A stretch of 64,000 nucleotides of DNA from Pseudacidovorax intermedius (GCF_001476815.1 NZ_LDSL01000051.1:124001-188000), one strand, 5' to 3'; shown: positions 1 through 13,044, numbered from the stretch's first letter. Numbers and translations are program-made. Notes: generated by a model not told the origin, from the sequence alone.

Positions 1-209
1 GGCGGCCCAAGCCCGCCAAGGTCCGCGAGGAGGACGAAGACCGCATGGCCGGTCCGCGCGACGTCAAGATCCTCAAGTACAGCAAGCGTGGCGGCCAGCG
101 TCCCGAGGTGAAGATGCTGCGCGTGCTGGGCAACCAGCGGCTCACGCCCGGCGGCATCGTCAAGCGCGCCAAGCCCAAGCAGAAATCGATCAAGAAGCGG
201 CAGGACTGA
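1..209 (+). CDS. 3' end of an unidentified gene with a basic C-terminus
   Basis: An open frame enters from the left edge and stops with TGA at 207-209, four bases before the next gene. The 68 visible residues are very rich in Lys, Arg, Gly and Pro, and the end is strongly basic (KSIKKRQD). Such tails are common on RNA- or DNA-binding proteins, for example helicases and pseudouridine synthases, but nothing visible identifies the family. The start and all catalytic parts are outside the window, so no function is assigned. Close spacing suggests co-transcription with the glycosyltransferase that follows. Confidence 0.55.
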   Translation, partial: RPKPAKVREEDEDRMAGPRDVKILKYSKRGGQRPEVKMLRVLGNQRLTPGGIVKRAKPKQKSIKKRQD

Positions 210-212
210 GGC

Positions 213-1004
213 GTGAGCGCCCCTGTGGCCAAGCGCCCCACCGGCACCGACGCGGCGGGCCGGCAGCGGCACATCCTGTGCATGAAGTGGGGCACCAAGT
301 ACGGGCCCCACTACGTCAACCGCCTCTATGCCATGGTGCGCCGGCACCTCACCGGCGACTTCAACTTCGTCTGCCTGACGGACGACGACACCGGCATCCG
401 CCCCGAGGTGCAGTGCCTGCCCATTCCGCCGCTGTCGCTGGAACTCAAGCCCGGCCAGCCGGACCGGGCCTGGCGCAAGCTCACCACCTTCGAGCAGGAC
501 CTGTACGGCCTGCGCGGCACCGCCCTCTTCCTGGACCTGGACGTCGTGATCGTGGGCGGCCTGGATGCCTTCTTCGAGCAGCCGGGCGAGTTCCTCATCA
601 TCCACGACTACCCGCGCTTCTGGCGCTTCGGCCAGCGGGTGACGGGCAATTCCTCGGTCTACCGTTTCGAGTTGGGCGCGCATGCGGACGTGCTGGCGCA
701 TTTCCGCAGCCACATGGACGAGGTGCCGCGCCAGTACCGCAACGAGCAGGCCTACCTGTCGGCCTTCCTGCACCGCCAGGGCAAGCTCGGCTACTGGCCG
801 GCGCCATGGTGCCCGAGCTTCAAGTACCACAGCATCCCGCCATGGCCACTCAACCTGTGGAAGCCGCCGGTGGTGCCCGAAGGGGCGCGCGTGGTGATCT
901 TCCACGGCGAATGCAACCCGCCGGATGCACTCGAAGGCCGGCGCAACCGGCGCTTCCGGCACATCGAGCCGGCGGCCTGGGTCGCCGAGCACTGGCGCGA
1001 ATAG
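213..1004 (+). CDS. putative glycosyltransferase (GT8/GT-A-like fold)
   Basis: 263 residues if read from GTG at 213; an internal ATG at 282 gives a 240-residue product beginning MKWGTKYG, so the start is uncertain. The conserved core is ILCMKWGTKYGP near residue 21, a TDD segment near 56, and a DxD-type motif, FLDLDVVIVGG, with DLD at 108-110. DxD motifs in GT-A enzymes hold the metal and sugar nucleotide. The protein has no signal peptide or membrane segment and is probably cytoplasmic. It follows the preceding gene by four bases. A Kdo-modifying enzyme lies just downstream on the other strand, so a role in surface glycan or LPS decoration is possible but only inferred. The acceptor and donor are unknown. 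Confidence 0.75.
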   Translation: MSAPVAKRPTGTDAAGRQRHILCMKWGTKYGPHYVNRLYAMVRRHLTGDFNFVCLTDDDTGIRPEVQCLPIPPLSLELKPGQPDRAWRKLTTFEQDLYGLRGTALFLDLDVVIVGGLDAFFEQPGEFLIIHDYPRFWRFGQRVTGNSSVYRFELGAHADVLAHFRSHMDEVPRQYRNEQAYLSAFLHRQGKLGYWPAPWCPSFKYHSIPPWPLNLWKPPVVPEGARVVIFHGECNPPDALEGRRNRRFRHIEPAAWVAEHWRE

Positions 1005-1040
1005 CGTCCCGCGCTGCCGGCGGGCCGTATCCGGAGCGGC

Positions 1041-1928
1041 TCAGGCTGCCGCTTCGGCACCCACCAGCGGCCGGCCCTTGAGGCGCGTGAGGATGCCCAG
1101 CGGGCTGGCGGCGGGGTCGTACTCGCCGCCGGTCTGCAGGAAGAGCGTCTGCTCCATCATGTACTGGCCCGACATGGCGGCATGCGAGGTCTGGTCGGAG
1201 AAGCACACCCAGGTCGAGCCCGCCGGGAAATTCACGGTCTGCTGCGGCGCGTTGCGCTGGTAGTCCAGGTCGCGCTTCATGCCGTCGTGCAGCTGCAGCA
1301 TCAGGTGGTCGTATTCGCTGCGCAGCGACTTGGTGACGTGCAGCGCCGCCAGCGCCTTGGCCTGCCACAGCGAATAGGGCTTGGCCTTCGGCAGGAAGGT
1401 TCGCGCCACCGTTTCGAAGGGCTCGCCCACGCGCCACACACGGTCGCCGCCGGCCGGATGGATGTTGGTGAAGACACGCAGGATGCGCTCGCCCCGGTTG
1501 GGCCGAGACGGGAAGGCATCGACGTGCAGCCGCCGGTCGTCGGCGCGCCAGGACTGCACCCGGCTTTCCACTTCCGACGGCCGCAGGCTGGTCGGCGCCA
1601 TCCGCAGCTTGCCCTCGTAGCCGGGCAGCAGCCGTGCGATCAGCGCCTGGGACTGGGTGCGGAAGCGCTGAATCCAGGCGGTGACCGTCGCCTGCGTGGC
1701 GGCGTCGCCGGCCAGGCCCTTGAGCCGGCCCTGCGCATCCAGGCTGATGTTGCGGGACTTGGGGTCGCGCATCTCGGGGTGCAGCAGGGCCTGTTCGGCA
1801 TCGCTCAGGGCGAAGCCCAGGTTGGGAAAATACAGCACCTTGCCCGCTTCGAGGCCGGCGGTCCATGCCGGGTCTTCGTGCAGCTCGGCCACGCCGGCAG
1901 CGGGAATGCGGATGATCTGGGAGGCCAT
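1041..1928 (-). CDS. kdoO: Kdo hydroxylase family Fe(II)/2-oxoglutarate-type oxygenase
   Basis: 295 residues from the ATG at 1928; an upstream in-frame ATG at 1997 would add a low-complexity Arg-rich stretch unlike the family. The sequence matches the Kdo hydroxylase family (KdoO, PF11004 type), which hydroxylates Kdo at position 3 to give Ko in the LPS inner core of Burkholderia and relatives. A probable iron site is visible as an HVD motif (RRLHVDAF, middle of the protein) with a distal His in TSHAAMSG. LQLHDGMKRD is a further conserved block. It is transcribed towards the glycosyltransferase, which ends 36 bp away. Assignment is by family resemblance read by eye. Confidence 0.8.
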   Translation of the reverse strand: MASQIIRIPAAGVAELHEDPAWTAGLEAGKVLYFPNLGFALSDAEQALLHPEMRDPKSRNISLDAQGRLKGLAGDAATQATVTAWIQRFRTQSQALIARLLPGYEGKLRMAPTSLRPSEVESRVQSWRADDRRLHVDAFPSRPNRGERILRVFTNIHPAGGDRVWRVGEPFETVARTFLPKAKPYSLWQAKALAALHVTKSLRSEYDHLMLQLHDGMKRDLDYQRNAPQQTVNFPAGSTWVCFSDQTSHAAMSGQYMMEQTLFLQTGGEYDPAASPLGILTRLKGRPLVGAEAAA

Positions 1929-2028
1929 GGTCGCTTCTCGGTGTTGTTGTTGCCGACGATGGTGCCACCTTCGGACGCGGCGTGCAGGCGACGCCAAGCG
2001 GTGGGGCGCGGGGCTGGAGTTCAGCCGC

Positions 2029-2433
2029 TCAGGCCCGTCGCCACAGGTTCAGGCCCGCGCACAGCCACTGCAGCGCATACATGGCGGTGCCCACGCCGTG
2101 CCACAGCCGCAAATTCTCGCGCGCGACGATGCGTGGCGCCACGGCATATTCGACCAGCAGGGCCATGAGCAGGCCGCCGAGCACCAGCATCACCATGCCC
2201 GGCCGGGCGGCGGGCTCGTCGTCGCCATGGCGGCCCATCGCCATGAGCAGCACCAGCGCGCAGCCGATGGTCACCCAGGTCTGTGCCGAGAACAGGTGCG
2301 CCGCCGTCGTGCCCGCCAGCGCCGCCGGCTGCAGGTGGACGAACAGCTGCGGCACGGCCACGAAGCCGATGGCCGTCAGGCTGCCCCACCACAGGGCAGC
2401 GGCCATGAGCGCGATGCGCTGGCGGACTCGCAT
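2029..2433 (-). CDS. DUF4149-type small membrane protein
   Basis: 134 residues from the ATG at 2433. Four hydrophobic segments are visible: about residues 6-28, 40-62, 72-95 and 105-128. This matches the DUF4149/TMEM205-like family of four-helix inner-membrane proteins of unknown function. The gene follows greA by eight bases on the same strand, which is the usual betaproteobacterial arrangement and suggests co-transcription. No catalytic residues are recognisable. A role in membrane or copper handling has been suggested for relatives, but nothing here tests it. Confidence 0.75.
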   Translation of the reverse strand: MRVRQRIALMAAALWWGSLTAIGFVAVPQLFVHLQPAALAGTTAAHLFSAQTWVTIGCALVLLMAMGRHGDDEPAARPGMVMLVLGGLLMALLVEYAVAPRIVARENLRLWHGVGTAMYALQWLCAGLNLWRRA

Positions 2434-2441
2434 GCCGCCGG

Positions 2442-2918
2442 TCAGGCGTAGCTGACGCCCACGATCTCGTAGCGCTTGACGCCGCCGGGCGCCTGCACCT
2501 CGGCCACGTCGCCCTCTTCCTTGCCGATCAGCGCGCGGGCGATGGGGCTGGAGATGTTGATGAGGCCCTGCTTCAGGTCGGCCTCGTCCTCGCCGACGAT
2601 CTGGTAGCGGACGGTGTCGCCGCTGGACTCTTCCTCCAGCTCGACGGTGGCGCCGAAGACCACCTTGCCGCCGCCGTCGATCTCCGACGGATCGATGACC
2701 TGGGCGGCCGACAGCTTGCCTTCGATTTCCTGGATGCGGCCTTCGATGAAGCCCTGGCGGTCCTTGGCGGCGTCGTAGTCGGCGTTCTCGCTCAGGTCGC
2801 CCTGGGCACGGGCCTCGGCGATGGCATTGATCACGGAGGGGCGCTCCACCGTCTTCAGGCGGTGCAGTTCTTCGCGCAGCTTCTCGGCGCCGCGCTTGGT
2901 GATGGGAATGGTGGCCAT
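2442..2918 (-). CDS. greA: transcription elongation factor GreA
   Basis: 158 residues, the normal GreA length. GreA binds the secondary channel of RNA polymerase and stimulates cleavage of backtracked transcripts. The N-terminal coiled-coil tip carries the acidic pair in [13 protein letters not shown] (about residues 40-53), which coordinates the catalytic Mg; the C-terminal part is the FKBP-like domain ending [11 protein letters not shown] strong terminator lies between this gene and the hydrolase upstream, so greA has its own promoter in the interval 2919-3015. The DUF4149 gene follows at once. Confidence 0.97.
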   Translation of the reverse strand: MATIPITKRGAEKLREELHRLKTVERPSVINAIAEARAQGDLSENADYDAAKDRQGFIEGRIQEIEGKLSAAQVIDPSEIDGGGKVVFGATVELEEESSGDTVRYQIVGEDEADLKQGLINISSPIARALIGKEEGDVAEVQAPGGVKRYEIVGVSYA

Positions 2919-3016
2919 GTCCGTCGTCGTTCTGGTCTGTCAAAAAAGCCCTTACAGCCGCTTGCGGGCGGGCTGCGGCATTGCCGCGCCGGGGCGCAGC
3001 AAGGTGGGCCGGCGGC

Positions 3017-3057
3017 AAAAAAGAACGACACCGCCGGGCCGGAGCCGGGCGGTGTCG
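3017..3057 (-). terminator. rho-independent terminator upstream of greA
   Basis: A perfect 10-bp inverted repeat (CGACACCGCC at 3026-3035, GGCGGTGTCG at 3048-3057) with a 12-base loop. Read on the minus strand it is followed within a few bases by a run of six T (3017-3022). It lies after the hydrolase stop at 3147 and would end transcription coming from the hydrolase side. Confidence 0.85.
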
Positions 3058-3146
3058 GTGAAGCGATTATGCCGGCTGTTGCGCGGCAGGCCAAACCCGC
3101 ACGCGCGATGCAGGCAGCCGTGCTCGCCGGACGCGGCGCGAGGACC

Positions 3147-3875
3147 TCAGTCCCGGCCCGCCTCCTCGAGCTTGCGGGCCAGCAGCTCGGGGTTGGAGAA
3201 GCACAGCTCGTGGCCGCCCTCGCACTCCACCAGCCGGAACAGGCCCAGCCGCTCCGACAGGCGCGGATGCCACGGCAGGCTGTGCGGCAGCGCCGTGTCC
3301 TGCCGCGCGTTGAGGTAGCTCTTGCCGATCTCCAGCGCGGCCAGCGGCTGCGGCAGCACGGCCGCCTCGGTGAAAGTGCGGTAGGGATGCGGATTGAGCA
3401 TCGCGTAGGTACTGCGTGCCAGGGCTTCGTCGGCATCGTTCATGAACGACTCGCGCCAGATCGGGTATGGCAGCATCACCGCCTGGCCATTGGCCGCCGC
3501 CACGCCATCGAAGAGCGCGCGGTAGTGCGGCGGCACCAGGTCGTTCAGGCACTCGCCGTCCAGCGGAACGAAGGCATTCCAGTAGACGAGGCGGCGGACG
3601 CGCCCCGGCAGCCGGCGCGGCATGTGGCTGATGACCATGCCGCCATAGCTGTGGCCGACCAGCCGGACCTGCTGCAGGTCGTGCTGCTCCAAGAAGGCGG
3701 CCAGCGAGTCGACCGCCTCGGCCAGGCCGATGGCGTCGCGCTTGTCGTCGGGTCGGTTGCCGGCCAGCGTCGGACAGTGGACGGTGTGGCCGCGCTGGCG
3801 CAGGTGCTGCGCCGTGGCTTCCATTTCGGCGCCGGTGTGCCAGGCGCCGTGAACGAGAACGTAGGTGTCTGCCAT
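3147..3875 (-). CDS. alpha/beta hydrolase (esterase/methylesterase-like)
   Basis: 242 residues. The fold is recognisable from the N-terminal strand YVLVHGAWH (oxyanion-hole region), the nucleophile elbow GHSYGG with Ser76, and the late catalytic His in CEGGHELCF near residue 222. An acid in the segment between them completes the triad but cannot be named with certainty. The short form with HGAWH places it with the EstC / hydroxynitrile lyase / plant methylesterase-like group; the substrate is unknown. No signal peptide is seen. The AraC regulator lies 163 bp upstream on the same strand and may control it. A terminator follows. Confidence 0.85.
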   Translation of the reverse strand: MADTYVLVHGAWHTGAEMEATAQHLRQRGHTVHCPTLAGNRPDDKRDAIGLAEAVDSLAAFLEQHDLQQVRLVGHSYGGMVISHMPRRLPGRVRRLVYWNAFVPLDGECLNDLVPPHYRALFDGVAAANGQAVMLPYPIWRESFMNDADEALARSTYAMLNPHPYRTFTEAAVLPQPLAALEIGKSYLNARQDTALPHSLPWHPRLSERLGLFRLVECEGGHELCFSNPELLARKLEEAGRD

Positions 3876-4038
3876 GTCGAATCCTCCATCGTTGGGGCGG
3901 CCGGGGCGCGGGGTCTGCGCTGCGGCACGGGTCGTACCTTAGGCCACGAAGGAAGGTCGGAATGGCGCAGGCGTGCCACGCCCATGGCGCGTGCGTGCCA
4001 CGCGCTCGACAGAATCGATGTGAGGCGGTGCGCCGCCC

Positions 4039-5001
4039 TCAGGCCTGGCGCCGTCGCGCACCGGGCGTGATGCCGCGCTGGCGCTGGTACTCGCGCACGA
4101 AATGCGAGGCATCGGCAAAGCCGCAGCGCCGGCCGATCTCGGCCACGCTCAGGTGCGCCAGCCGCGGCTGGGCAAGCAGCGATTCGGCGCGCGCGATGCG
4201 AAGGCGCCGCAGCGTGCCGGCGAAGGTCGCATCCGCCGCCGCAAAGGTGCGATGCAGCGTGCGCAGCGACACGCCCACCTCCTGCGCCAGCGCCTCGGCG
4301 CGCAGGCCGTGCTGGTCCAGCTGCTCGGACATCAGCGCCAGCAGACGTTGATGCAACCGCCGGTCGCGGCCATCGGCAGCGGGTGGTGGCTCCAGGGCCG
4401 CGGCCAGCAGAGCGCCCAGGTGCTGCGTGAACGTCTCGGCCGGCATGGCCGCCGCGCTGTCCGGATCGCGCGCCAGCTGCGCGGCCAGCGCCGACAGGCT
4501 CTGCCCCCAGCCCTGGTCACGCCACGCCATGCGCGGCCCCACCGACTCGGGTGTGCGCAGCCATTGCATCACCCAGGCGCGCGGCAGCTGCAGCGACATG
4601 CAATGCACACCGTGCGGAAAGTGCAGTTCGTAGGGTTCGGCCGCATCCACCAGGACCACGTCGCCCGGCCGCAGGTGCGCCACCTGGCCGCCCTGGCGCA
4701 CGTGCCAGGCCCGGTCGGCCTGGCCGATCAGGTAGAAATGAGAACGCCGGCTGCGGGCAATGCCGGCCGGCGTTCGATAGACATCCTGCGTGGAGGCGAT
4801 GACCTGGTTGACCGCGATGTCCTCGACATCGCGGCTGGCCAGCCGCCCGTCGAAGACTTCGGCCTCGCGCGAGCTGCAGTCCATCTCCAGGAAAGCCTCG
4901 CAGATGGCGCCGACCCAGTAGTCCAGCCGCTCACCGCTGCCCACGGCCTCGGTGCTCCAGAGGCGTCGGGGCGCGGCGATGGCGGGCTGGGCGGCGGGCA
5001 T
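4039..5001 (-). CDS. AraC-family transcriptional regulator
   Basis: 320 residues from the ATG at 5001 (an in-frame ATG at 5037 is possible but adds a poorly conserved extension). Residues about 20-200 form a cupin-like sensing domain of the AraC_binding_2 type, with a conserved pattern around HLRPGDVVLVDAAEPYEL. The C-terminal 100 residues hold two helix-turn-helix units: VGVSLRTLHRTF and the typical IGRRCGFADASHFVREY. It lies upstream of and parallel to the hydrolase gene, which is the most likely target. The effector is unknown. Confidence 0.88.
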   Translation of the reverse strand: MPAAQPAIAAPRRLWSTEAVGSGERLDYWVGAICEAFLEMDCSSREAEVFDGRLASRDVEDIAVNQVIASTQDVYRTPAGIARSRRSHFYLIGQADRAWHVRQGGQVAHLRPGDVVLVDAAEPYELHFPHGVHCMSLQLPRAWVMQWLRTPESVGPRMAWRDQGWGQSLSALAAQLARDPDSAAAMPAETFTQHLGALLAAALEPPPAADGRDRRLHQRLLALMSEQLDQHGLRAEALAQEVGVSLRTLHRTFAAADATFAGTLRRLRIARAESLLAQPRLAHLSVAEIGRRCGFADASHFVREYQRQRGITPGARRRQA

Positions 5002-5071
5002 GGGCGCATTCTGGCGAACCGCCTTGCCGCTTCGCAAGCGGGCCAGCCCCAGGGCCGGCCCACCGCTGCCG

Positions 5072-8291
<3,220 letters not shown>

Positions 8292-8299
<8 letters not shown>

Positions 8300-9476
8300 T
8301 CGCGGCCTCCGCCTTGTGTTTTTCGATGAGTGCCGTGAAGCGGTCGAAGAGGTAGCCGATGTCGTGCGGGCCGGGCGAGGCCTCGGGGTGGCCCTGGAAG
8401 CAGAAGGCCGGCTTGTCGGTGCGGGCCAAGCCCTGCAGCGTGCCGTCGAACAGGCTGACGTGCGTGGCGCGCAGGTTGGCCGGCAGCGTCTTCTCGTCCA
8501 CCGCGAAGCCGTGGTTCTGGCTGGTGATGGACACGCGGCCGCTGTCCAGATCCTTGACCGGATGGTTGCCGCCGTGGTGGCCGAACTTCATCTTGAAGGT
8601 CTTGGCGCCCGAGGCCAGGGCCATGATCTGGTGGCCCAGGCAGATGCCGAAGGTCGGAATGCCCGTCTCGATCAGCTCGCGGCTGGCCGCGATGGCGTAG
8701 TCGCAGGGCTCCGGATCACCGGGGCCATTGGCCAGGAACACGCCGTCCGGCTTGAGCTTGAGCACGTCGGCCGCCGGCGTCTGCGCCGGCACCACCGTGA
8801 TGCGCGCGCCACGCTGGGCCAGCATGCGCAGGATGTTCTTCTTGACGCCGAAGTCGAAGGCGACGACATGGAAGCGCGGCGTGATCTGCACGCCGTAGCC
8901 TGCACCCAGCTTCCACTCGGTCTGCGTCCATTCGTAGGTCTGGCGAGTGGAAACCACCTTGGCCAGGTCCAGTCCGGCCATCGAGGGCGCCGCCTTGGCG
9001 GCGGCGATGGCGGCGTCGATGCGTTCCTGCGTGGGCGTCTCGCCGGCGGCCAGGCCGACGATGGTGCCGTTCTGGGCACCGTGGGTGCGCAGGTGGCGGG
9101 TGAGGCGGCGGGTGTCGATGCCGGCGATGGCGACGGTGCCATTGGCGGCGAGGTACTCGCTCAGGCTGCGGGTCTTGCGGAAGTTGGACGCCAGCAGCGG
9201 CAGGTCCTTGATGATGAGCCCGGCGGCCTGGATCTTGTCGGCTTCGATGTCTTCCTCATTGACGCCGTAGTTACCGATGTGCGGATACGTCAGCGTGACG
9301 ATCTGCTGCAGGTAGCTGGGGTCGGTGAGGATTTCCTGATAGCCGGTGATGGCGGTGTTGAACACCACCTCGCCGACTGTGGTGCCGGGGGCACCGATCG
9401 ACTTGCCGAGAAAGACCGTGCCGTCAGCGAGCGCCAGGATGGCGGGCGAAAAAGACCCTTGGAGGGACAAAAGCAC
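8292..9476 (-). CDS. carA: carbamoyl-phosphate synthase small (glutaminase) subunit
   Basis: 394 residues starting with GTG at 9476; a GGAG Shine-Dalgarno seven bases upstream supports this start. The class I amidotransferase domain shows the triad Cys279 (GICLGHQIM), His363 and Glu365 (QGHPEASPG). It hydrolyses glutamine and passes ammonia to CarB. A TACAAT hexamer around 9590-9596 overlaps the stop codon of the upstream cyclase gene and could be the -10 of the carAB promoter, although no good -35 is evident. Confidence 0.97.
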
Positions 9477-9590
9477 TGGGTTCTCCGGATAAGACGGTCG
9501 CCCAAGGTTCGTGGCCGCGCAGGCTGCGAACGGTGCTAGGGAATTTTCTGGCGAAGAAAAGAATCGGGCGACGCTGTTGCGAAAAGCCGC

Positions 9591-11390
9591 CTATTGTAGC
9601 CTCGCCGCCTCATCCTCGAGCCGGCTGGCGTAGGCCGACACGTCGAAATCCGCGAGTTCGCACCGATTGCGCCCTGCCCGCTTCGCACGGTAGAGCGCCT
9701 GGTCGGCCCGCCGCAGCAGGTCCTGCGCCTGCAGCTTGCCGCTCTGGCGGGTGAGCGCCACGCCGAAGCTGGCCGTCACGGCGATGGTGCCGTGGTCGGG
9801 AATCGAGAAGGGCCGGCTGAGCGCCAGGCGCAGGTTCTCGGCCATGGCCATGGCCTCGGCCGGCCGCGCCACCGCCTGGAAGACGACGAACTCCTCCCCG
9901 CCGATGCGTGCTGCCTGCTCGGGGCGGTGCAGCGTCGAGCGCAGCCGGTCGGCCATCTGCCGCAGCAACTGGTCGCCCACCTCGTGGCCGTGCTGGTCGT
10001 TGATCTGCTTGAAATGGTCGACGTCGAACATCACCAACGCCAGCATGCTGCCGCCGCTCTCCGCCCCCGCCTGCAGCAGCCGCTGCTCGAAGGTACGCCG
10101 GTTGGGCAGGCCGGTGAGGTGGTCGGTGCCGGCCAGCACATGCAGCCGGGCGATGAGTGCATCGCGCTCGCGGCGCACGTGGATGGAGCGGTGCAGCAGC
10201 TCCTCCAGATGGCGCAGCGCCGCGAAGATCATGCGCAGTTCCCGCCCATAGCCCCCGCGCCGCCTGGCAGGCGCAGTGGGCGTGAAGGTGGTGTCTTCCT
10301 GCGTCAGCCCGATCAGGCGGTGCACGGTGTCCAGCAAGGGCGACAGCAGCCGACGCTTGAGCATCACGACCCCCACCGACAGCAGCGTGACGACCACCAG
10401 GCTCACCGCCAGGATGCCTGCCAGCGCCCACCAGGCCTTGTCCTTGAGCCGATCCAGCCGCAGCTGCGCGACGCGGAGTTCGGCGTCGCGCAGCGCCACG
10501 ATGGCGGCCATGGGCGGCACGTACGCCTCGGCGAATGCCGCGGGCGTGGGGCCGTCGCCGCGCGCCATGCGCTCCAGCGTGGCATCGAAAAAGGCCATGC
10601 TCTGGCCGAAATAGCTTTCGGCCACTCTGTTGAAGGCCTTGGCCTCCTCGCTGTCCACACCCGGCACGATGGCGGCCTGGAGCAACTCGCTGAGCTGGCG
10701 GATGCGGCCGAGCGTCTCCGACACCCGCTGGCGCTCGAGGTTGGTGAGATCCCGGTCGGTGGCCAGGCCGACCGTCAGCAGCGAGCCCAGGCGGCCGGCG
10801 TTCTCCCGCAGCTTGGCTGCCAGCCGGGCATTGTTGACGGGAACCGCGATCTCGGGTGACAGCCGCTGGATGTCCTGCCCCAGCTGGTCGACGAGACGGA
10901 ACTCCTGCTCCACCACGCCGAACATGCGCGCCACGGCCAGCGCCATCTGCGCGGGGTCGCGCTGCGCCAGCGGCTGCCCCAGCAGCGTCTGCACCAGCAG
11001 TCGCGCCTGCTGCAGATCGCTCTCCACCGCGGCAAAGGCGTAGGGTTCTAGCCGGCAGGCGGCGCAGGCCAGCGCCCCGTGTCGCAAGGCCTCGAAAGCC
11101 ACGTCGGTCCGGCGTCGTGCGGCATCCAGCGCAGGGGCCGACTGGCTGGGGCGGCCGAGTGCGCCATTCATCGGCCCGCGTTCCGCCGACACCTGCTCCA
11201 CCGCACTCAGGGCCAGCTGGTAGACCGCAAGCTGCTCCTCGACCTCATGCAGCGCATGCAGCCGCTGCAGCGACCAGGCGAAAAACAGCGCAGCCAACAG
11301 CGCAGCCACCAGAAGTATGGCTGCGACGGCTGCATTGACCAGGTGATTCAGCACGCGAAGCGCCGCACCGTTCCCGCTGTTCTGCTGCAT
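9591..11390 (-). CDS. membrane-anchored GGDEF diguanylate cyclase
   Basis: 599 residues. Two membrane segments (about 17-39 and 320-345) enclose a periplasmic helical sensor region that contains a CxxC pair at 109-112. A HAMP-like linker leads to the GGDEF domain at about 415-580. The active-site loop is GGEEF at 497-501, so cyclase activity (two GTP to c-di-GMP) is expected. The allosteric I-site RxxD is replaced by HRPE, so product inhibition through that site is unlikely. The gene is parallel to the upstream methylase, 170 bp away, with carA beginning 114 bp downstream. The signal sensed is unknown. Confidence 0.93.
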   Translation of the reverse strand: MQQNSGNGAALRVLNHLVNAAVAAILLVAALLAALFFAWSLQRLHALHEVEEQLAVYQLALSAVEQVSAERGPMNGALGRPSQSAPALDAARRRTDVAFEALRHGALACAACRLEPYAFAAVESDLQQARLLVQTLLGQPLAQRDPAQMALAVARMFGVVEQEFRLVDQLGQDIQRLSPEIAVPVNNARLAAKLRENAGRLGSLLTVGLATDRDLTNLERQRVSETLGRIRQLSELLQAAIVPGVDSEEAKAFNRVAESYFGQSMAFFDATLERMARGDGPTPAAFAEAYVPPMAAIVALRDAELRVAQLRLDRLKDKAWWALAGILAVSLVVVTLLSVGVVMLKRRLLSPLLDTVHRLIGLTQEDTTFTPTAPARRRGGYGRELRMIFAALRHLEELLHRSIHVRRERDALIARLHVLAGTDHLTGLPNRRTFEQRLLQAGAESGGSMLALVMFDVDHFKQINDQHGHEVGDQLLRQMADRLRSTLHRPEQAARIGGEEFVVFQAVARPAEAMAMAENLRLALSRPFSIPDHGTIAVTASFGVALTRQSGKLQAQDLLRRADQALYRAKRAGRNRCELADFDVSAYASRLEDEAARLQ

Positions 11391-11560
11391 GTGGAAGCGC
11401 CGGACTCATCTGCCCCCTCCGGATGGGGAGGCAATTGGAAGCGTTTGACACGAAAGTTAACAATTCTGCCGCAAACGCAGGAAAAAGCACAGCGGAATGA
11501 TTAACAAGCGTGAAAAACGCACGCTGCTGACGCAAAAGATACGGGAGCGCGGGGTGCGAT

Positions 11561-12349
11561 TCAGCGCTGGCCGGCAAGCTGCGTCGCCGCGCTGGCATGC
11601 AAGCAGACGGCAGCAGCGGCAGCGACGTTGAGCGACTCTTCGCCGCCCGGCTGGGCGATGCGGATGTGCATGGCGGCCAGGGCGTCCAGACCGGCGTCCA
11701 GGCCCTGCCCTTCGTGGCCCATCATCCAGCCGCAAGGCCAGGGCAATGCCGCGCGGTGCAGCCAAGTGCCCTGGTGCGAGCTCGTGGCCAGCAGCGGCAG
11801 GCCGAGAGACGCCACGTCGGCCGACGACGCGCCCTCCACCAGCGACAGCGCGAAATGCGCGCCCATGCCGGCACGCAGCACCTTGGGCGACCACAGCGCC
11901 ACCGTGCCTTTCAGCGCCACGACCTGCCGGAAGCCGAAGGCCGAGGCGCTGCGCAAAATGGAGCCCACGTTGCCCGGGTCCTGCAGGCGGTCGAGCACGA
12001 CGCTCGGCTGGCCCGGCGCGGCCTCGGACACCGGTGGCAGCGGCAGCACGAAGCCCATCGGCGCCGGCGACTCCAGGCCGCTGGCTTCCGCCATCAGCGC
12101 ATCCGGTACCAGGTAGACGCGCGGGCAGGCCTCGGCGAGCCGCTGGGGCGCCGTCGGCCAGAAGGATTCGGCAAACACCGCGGCCGCCGGCTGCATGCCG
12201 CGATCGAGTGCCGCCACGCACAGGTGGTCGCCCTCCAGCCACAGGCGGCCCATGCGCCGGTAGGCCGCGCCGTCGCGCGCCAGGCGCCGCAGATCCTTGA
12301 GCAGCGGGTTGTCGCGCGAGGAGACGCGCACGGGTTCGATGCGGCTCAT
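11561..12349 (-). CDS. SpoU/TrmH-family RNA 2'-O-methyltransferase
   Basis: 262 residues from the ATG at 12349, which overlaps the rnhB stop as ATGA. The N-terminal 90 residues resemble the SpoU substrate-binding domain. The C-terminal SPOUT domain carries the three knot motifs: [22 protein letters not shown], and the end block [14 protein letters not shown]. These enzymes methylate the 2'-OH of a tRNA or rRNA ribose using S-adenosylmethionine. The exact target nucleotide is not readable from sequence. It is the last gene of the lipid A/rnhB operon. Confidence 0.9.
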   Translation of the reverse strand: MSRIEPVRVSSRDNPLLKDLRRLARDGAAYRRMGRLWLEGDHLCVAALDRGMQPAAAVFAESFWPTAPQRLAEACPRVYLVPDALMAEASGLESPAPMGFVLPLPPVSEAAPGQPSVVLDRLQDPGNVGSILRSASAFGFRQVVALKGTVALWSPKVLRAGMGAHFALSLVEGASSADVASLGLPLLATSSHQGTWLHRAALPWPCGWMMGHEGQGLDAGLDALAAMHIRIAQPGGEESLNVAAAAAVCLHASAATQLAGQR

Positions 12350-13044
12350 GGCAGTGCCGCCCCGCTGGTCGCCATCTGCGGGCCGACCCGGCTTTTGACG
12401 TGCACCACCACCGGGGGCACCCCCGCCAGCGCCAGCGCCTGCGCCACGGGTGAGAAACTGCGGCGATGGTGCACGCAGGCGCCATGGGCGCGCAGCGCCG
12501 CCAGGTGCTCCGGCGTGCCGTAGCCCTTGTGGGTGGCGAAGCCGTACTGCGGAAATTCGTCGTGAAGGTCCAGGCACAGCCGGTCGCGGTGCACCTTGGC
12601 CAGGATCGACGCCGCCGAAATGGCCTTCACCCGTGCGTCGCCCTTGACGATGGCCTCGGCCAGCACGTCCAGCGGCGGCAGCCGGTTGCCGTCCACCAGC
12701 ACCTTCGCCGGGCGCAGCCGCAGGCCCTGCACCGCGCGGCGCATGGCCAGCATGGTGGCCTGCAGGATGTTGTGGGTGTCGATCTCGTCGACGGTGGCGA
12801 CCGCGATGGAGCAGCACAGGGCCTTGGCAAGGATCTCGTCGCGCAGCTTCTCGCGCTTGAGCGGCGTGAGCACCTTGGAATCGGCCAGGCCCTTGATGGG
12901 GCGAAGCTCGTCCAGGATCACTGCCGCGGCCACCACGGGGCCGGCCAGGGGCCCGCGGCCGGCCTCGTCCACGCCGGCGAGCAGGCCCGGCGCATCCCAG
13001 GCCAGGGGCACCTGTTCAGGCTTGGAGGACTTTCTCGATCGCAT
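12346..13044 (-). CDS. rnhB: ribonuclease HII
   Basis: Removes RNA from RNA-DNA hybrids, including single ribonucleotides. The active site is recognisable from [12 protein letters not shown] near the N-terminus (Asp and Glu metal ligands), the later KVLVDGN block, and the conserved SILAKVHRD and [11 protein letters not shown] segments. The start is uncertain: ATG at 13044 overlaps the lpxB end by 29 bases without a clear Shine-Dalgarno, while GTG at 13011 lies just after the lpxB stop and gives a product 11 residues shorter. Both leave the catalytic core intact. Placement between lpxB and the methylase fits the usual lipid A operon. Confidence 0.95.
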   Translation of the reverse strand: MRSRKSSKPEQVPLAWDAPGLLAGVDEAGRGPLAGPVVAAAVILDELRPIKGLADSKVLTPLKREKLRDEILAKALCCSIAVATVDEIDTHNILQATMLAMRRAVQGLRLRPAKVLVDGNRLPPLDVLAEAIVKGDARVKAISAASILAKVHRDRLCLDLHDEFPQYGFATHKGYGTPEHLAALRAHGACVHHRRSFSPVAQALALAGVPPVVVHVKSRVGPQMATSGAALP

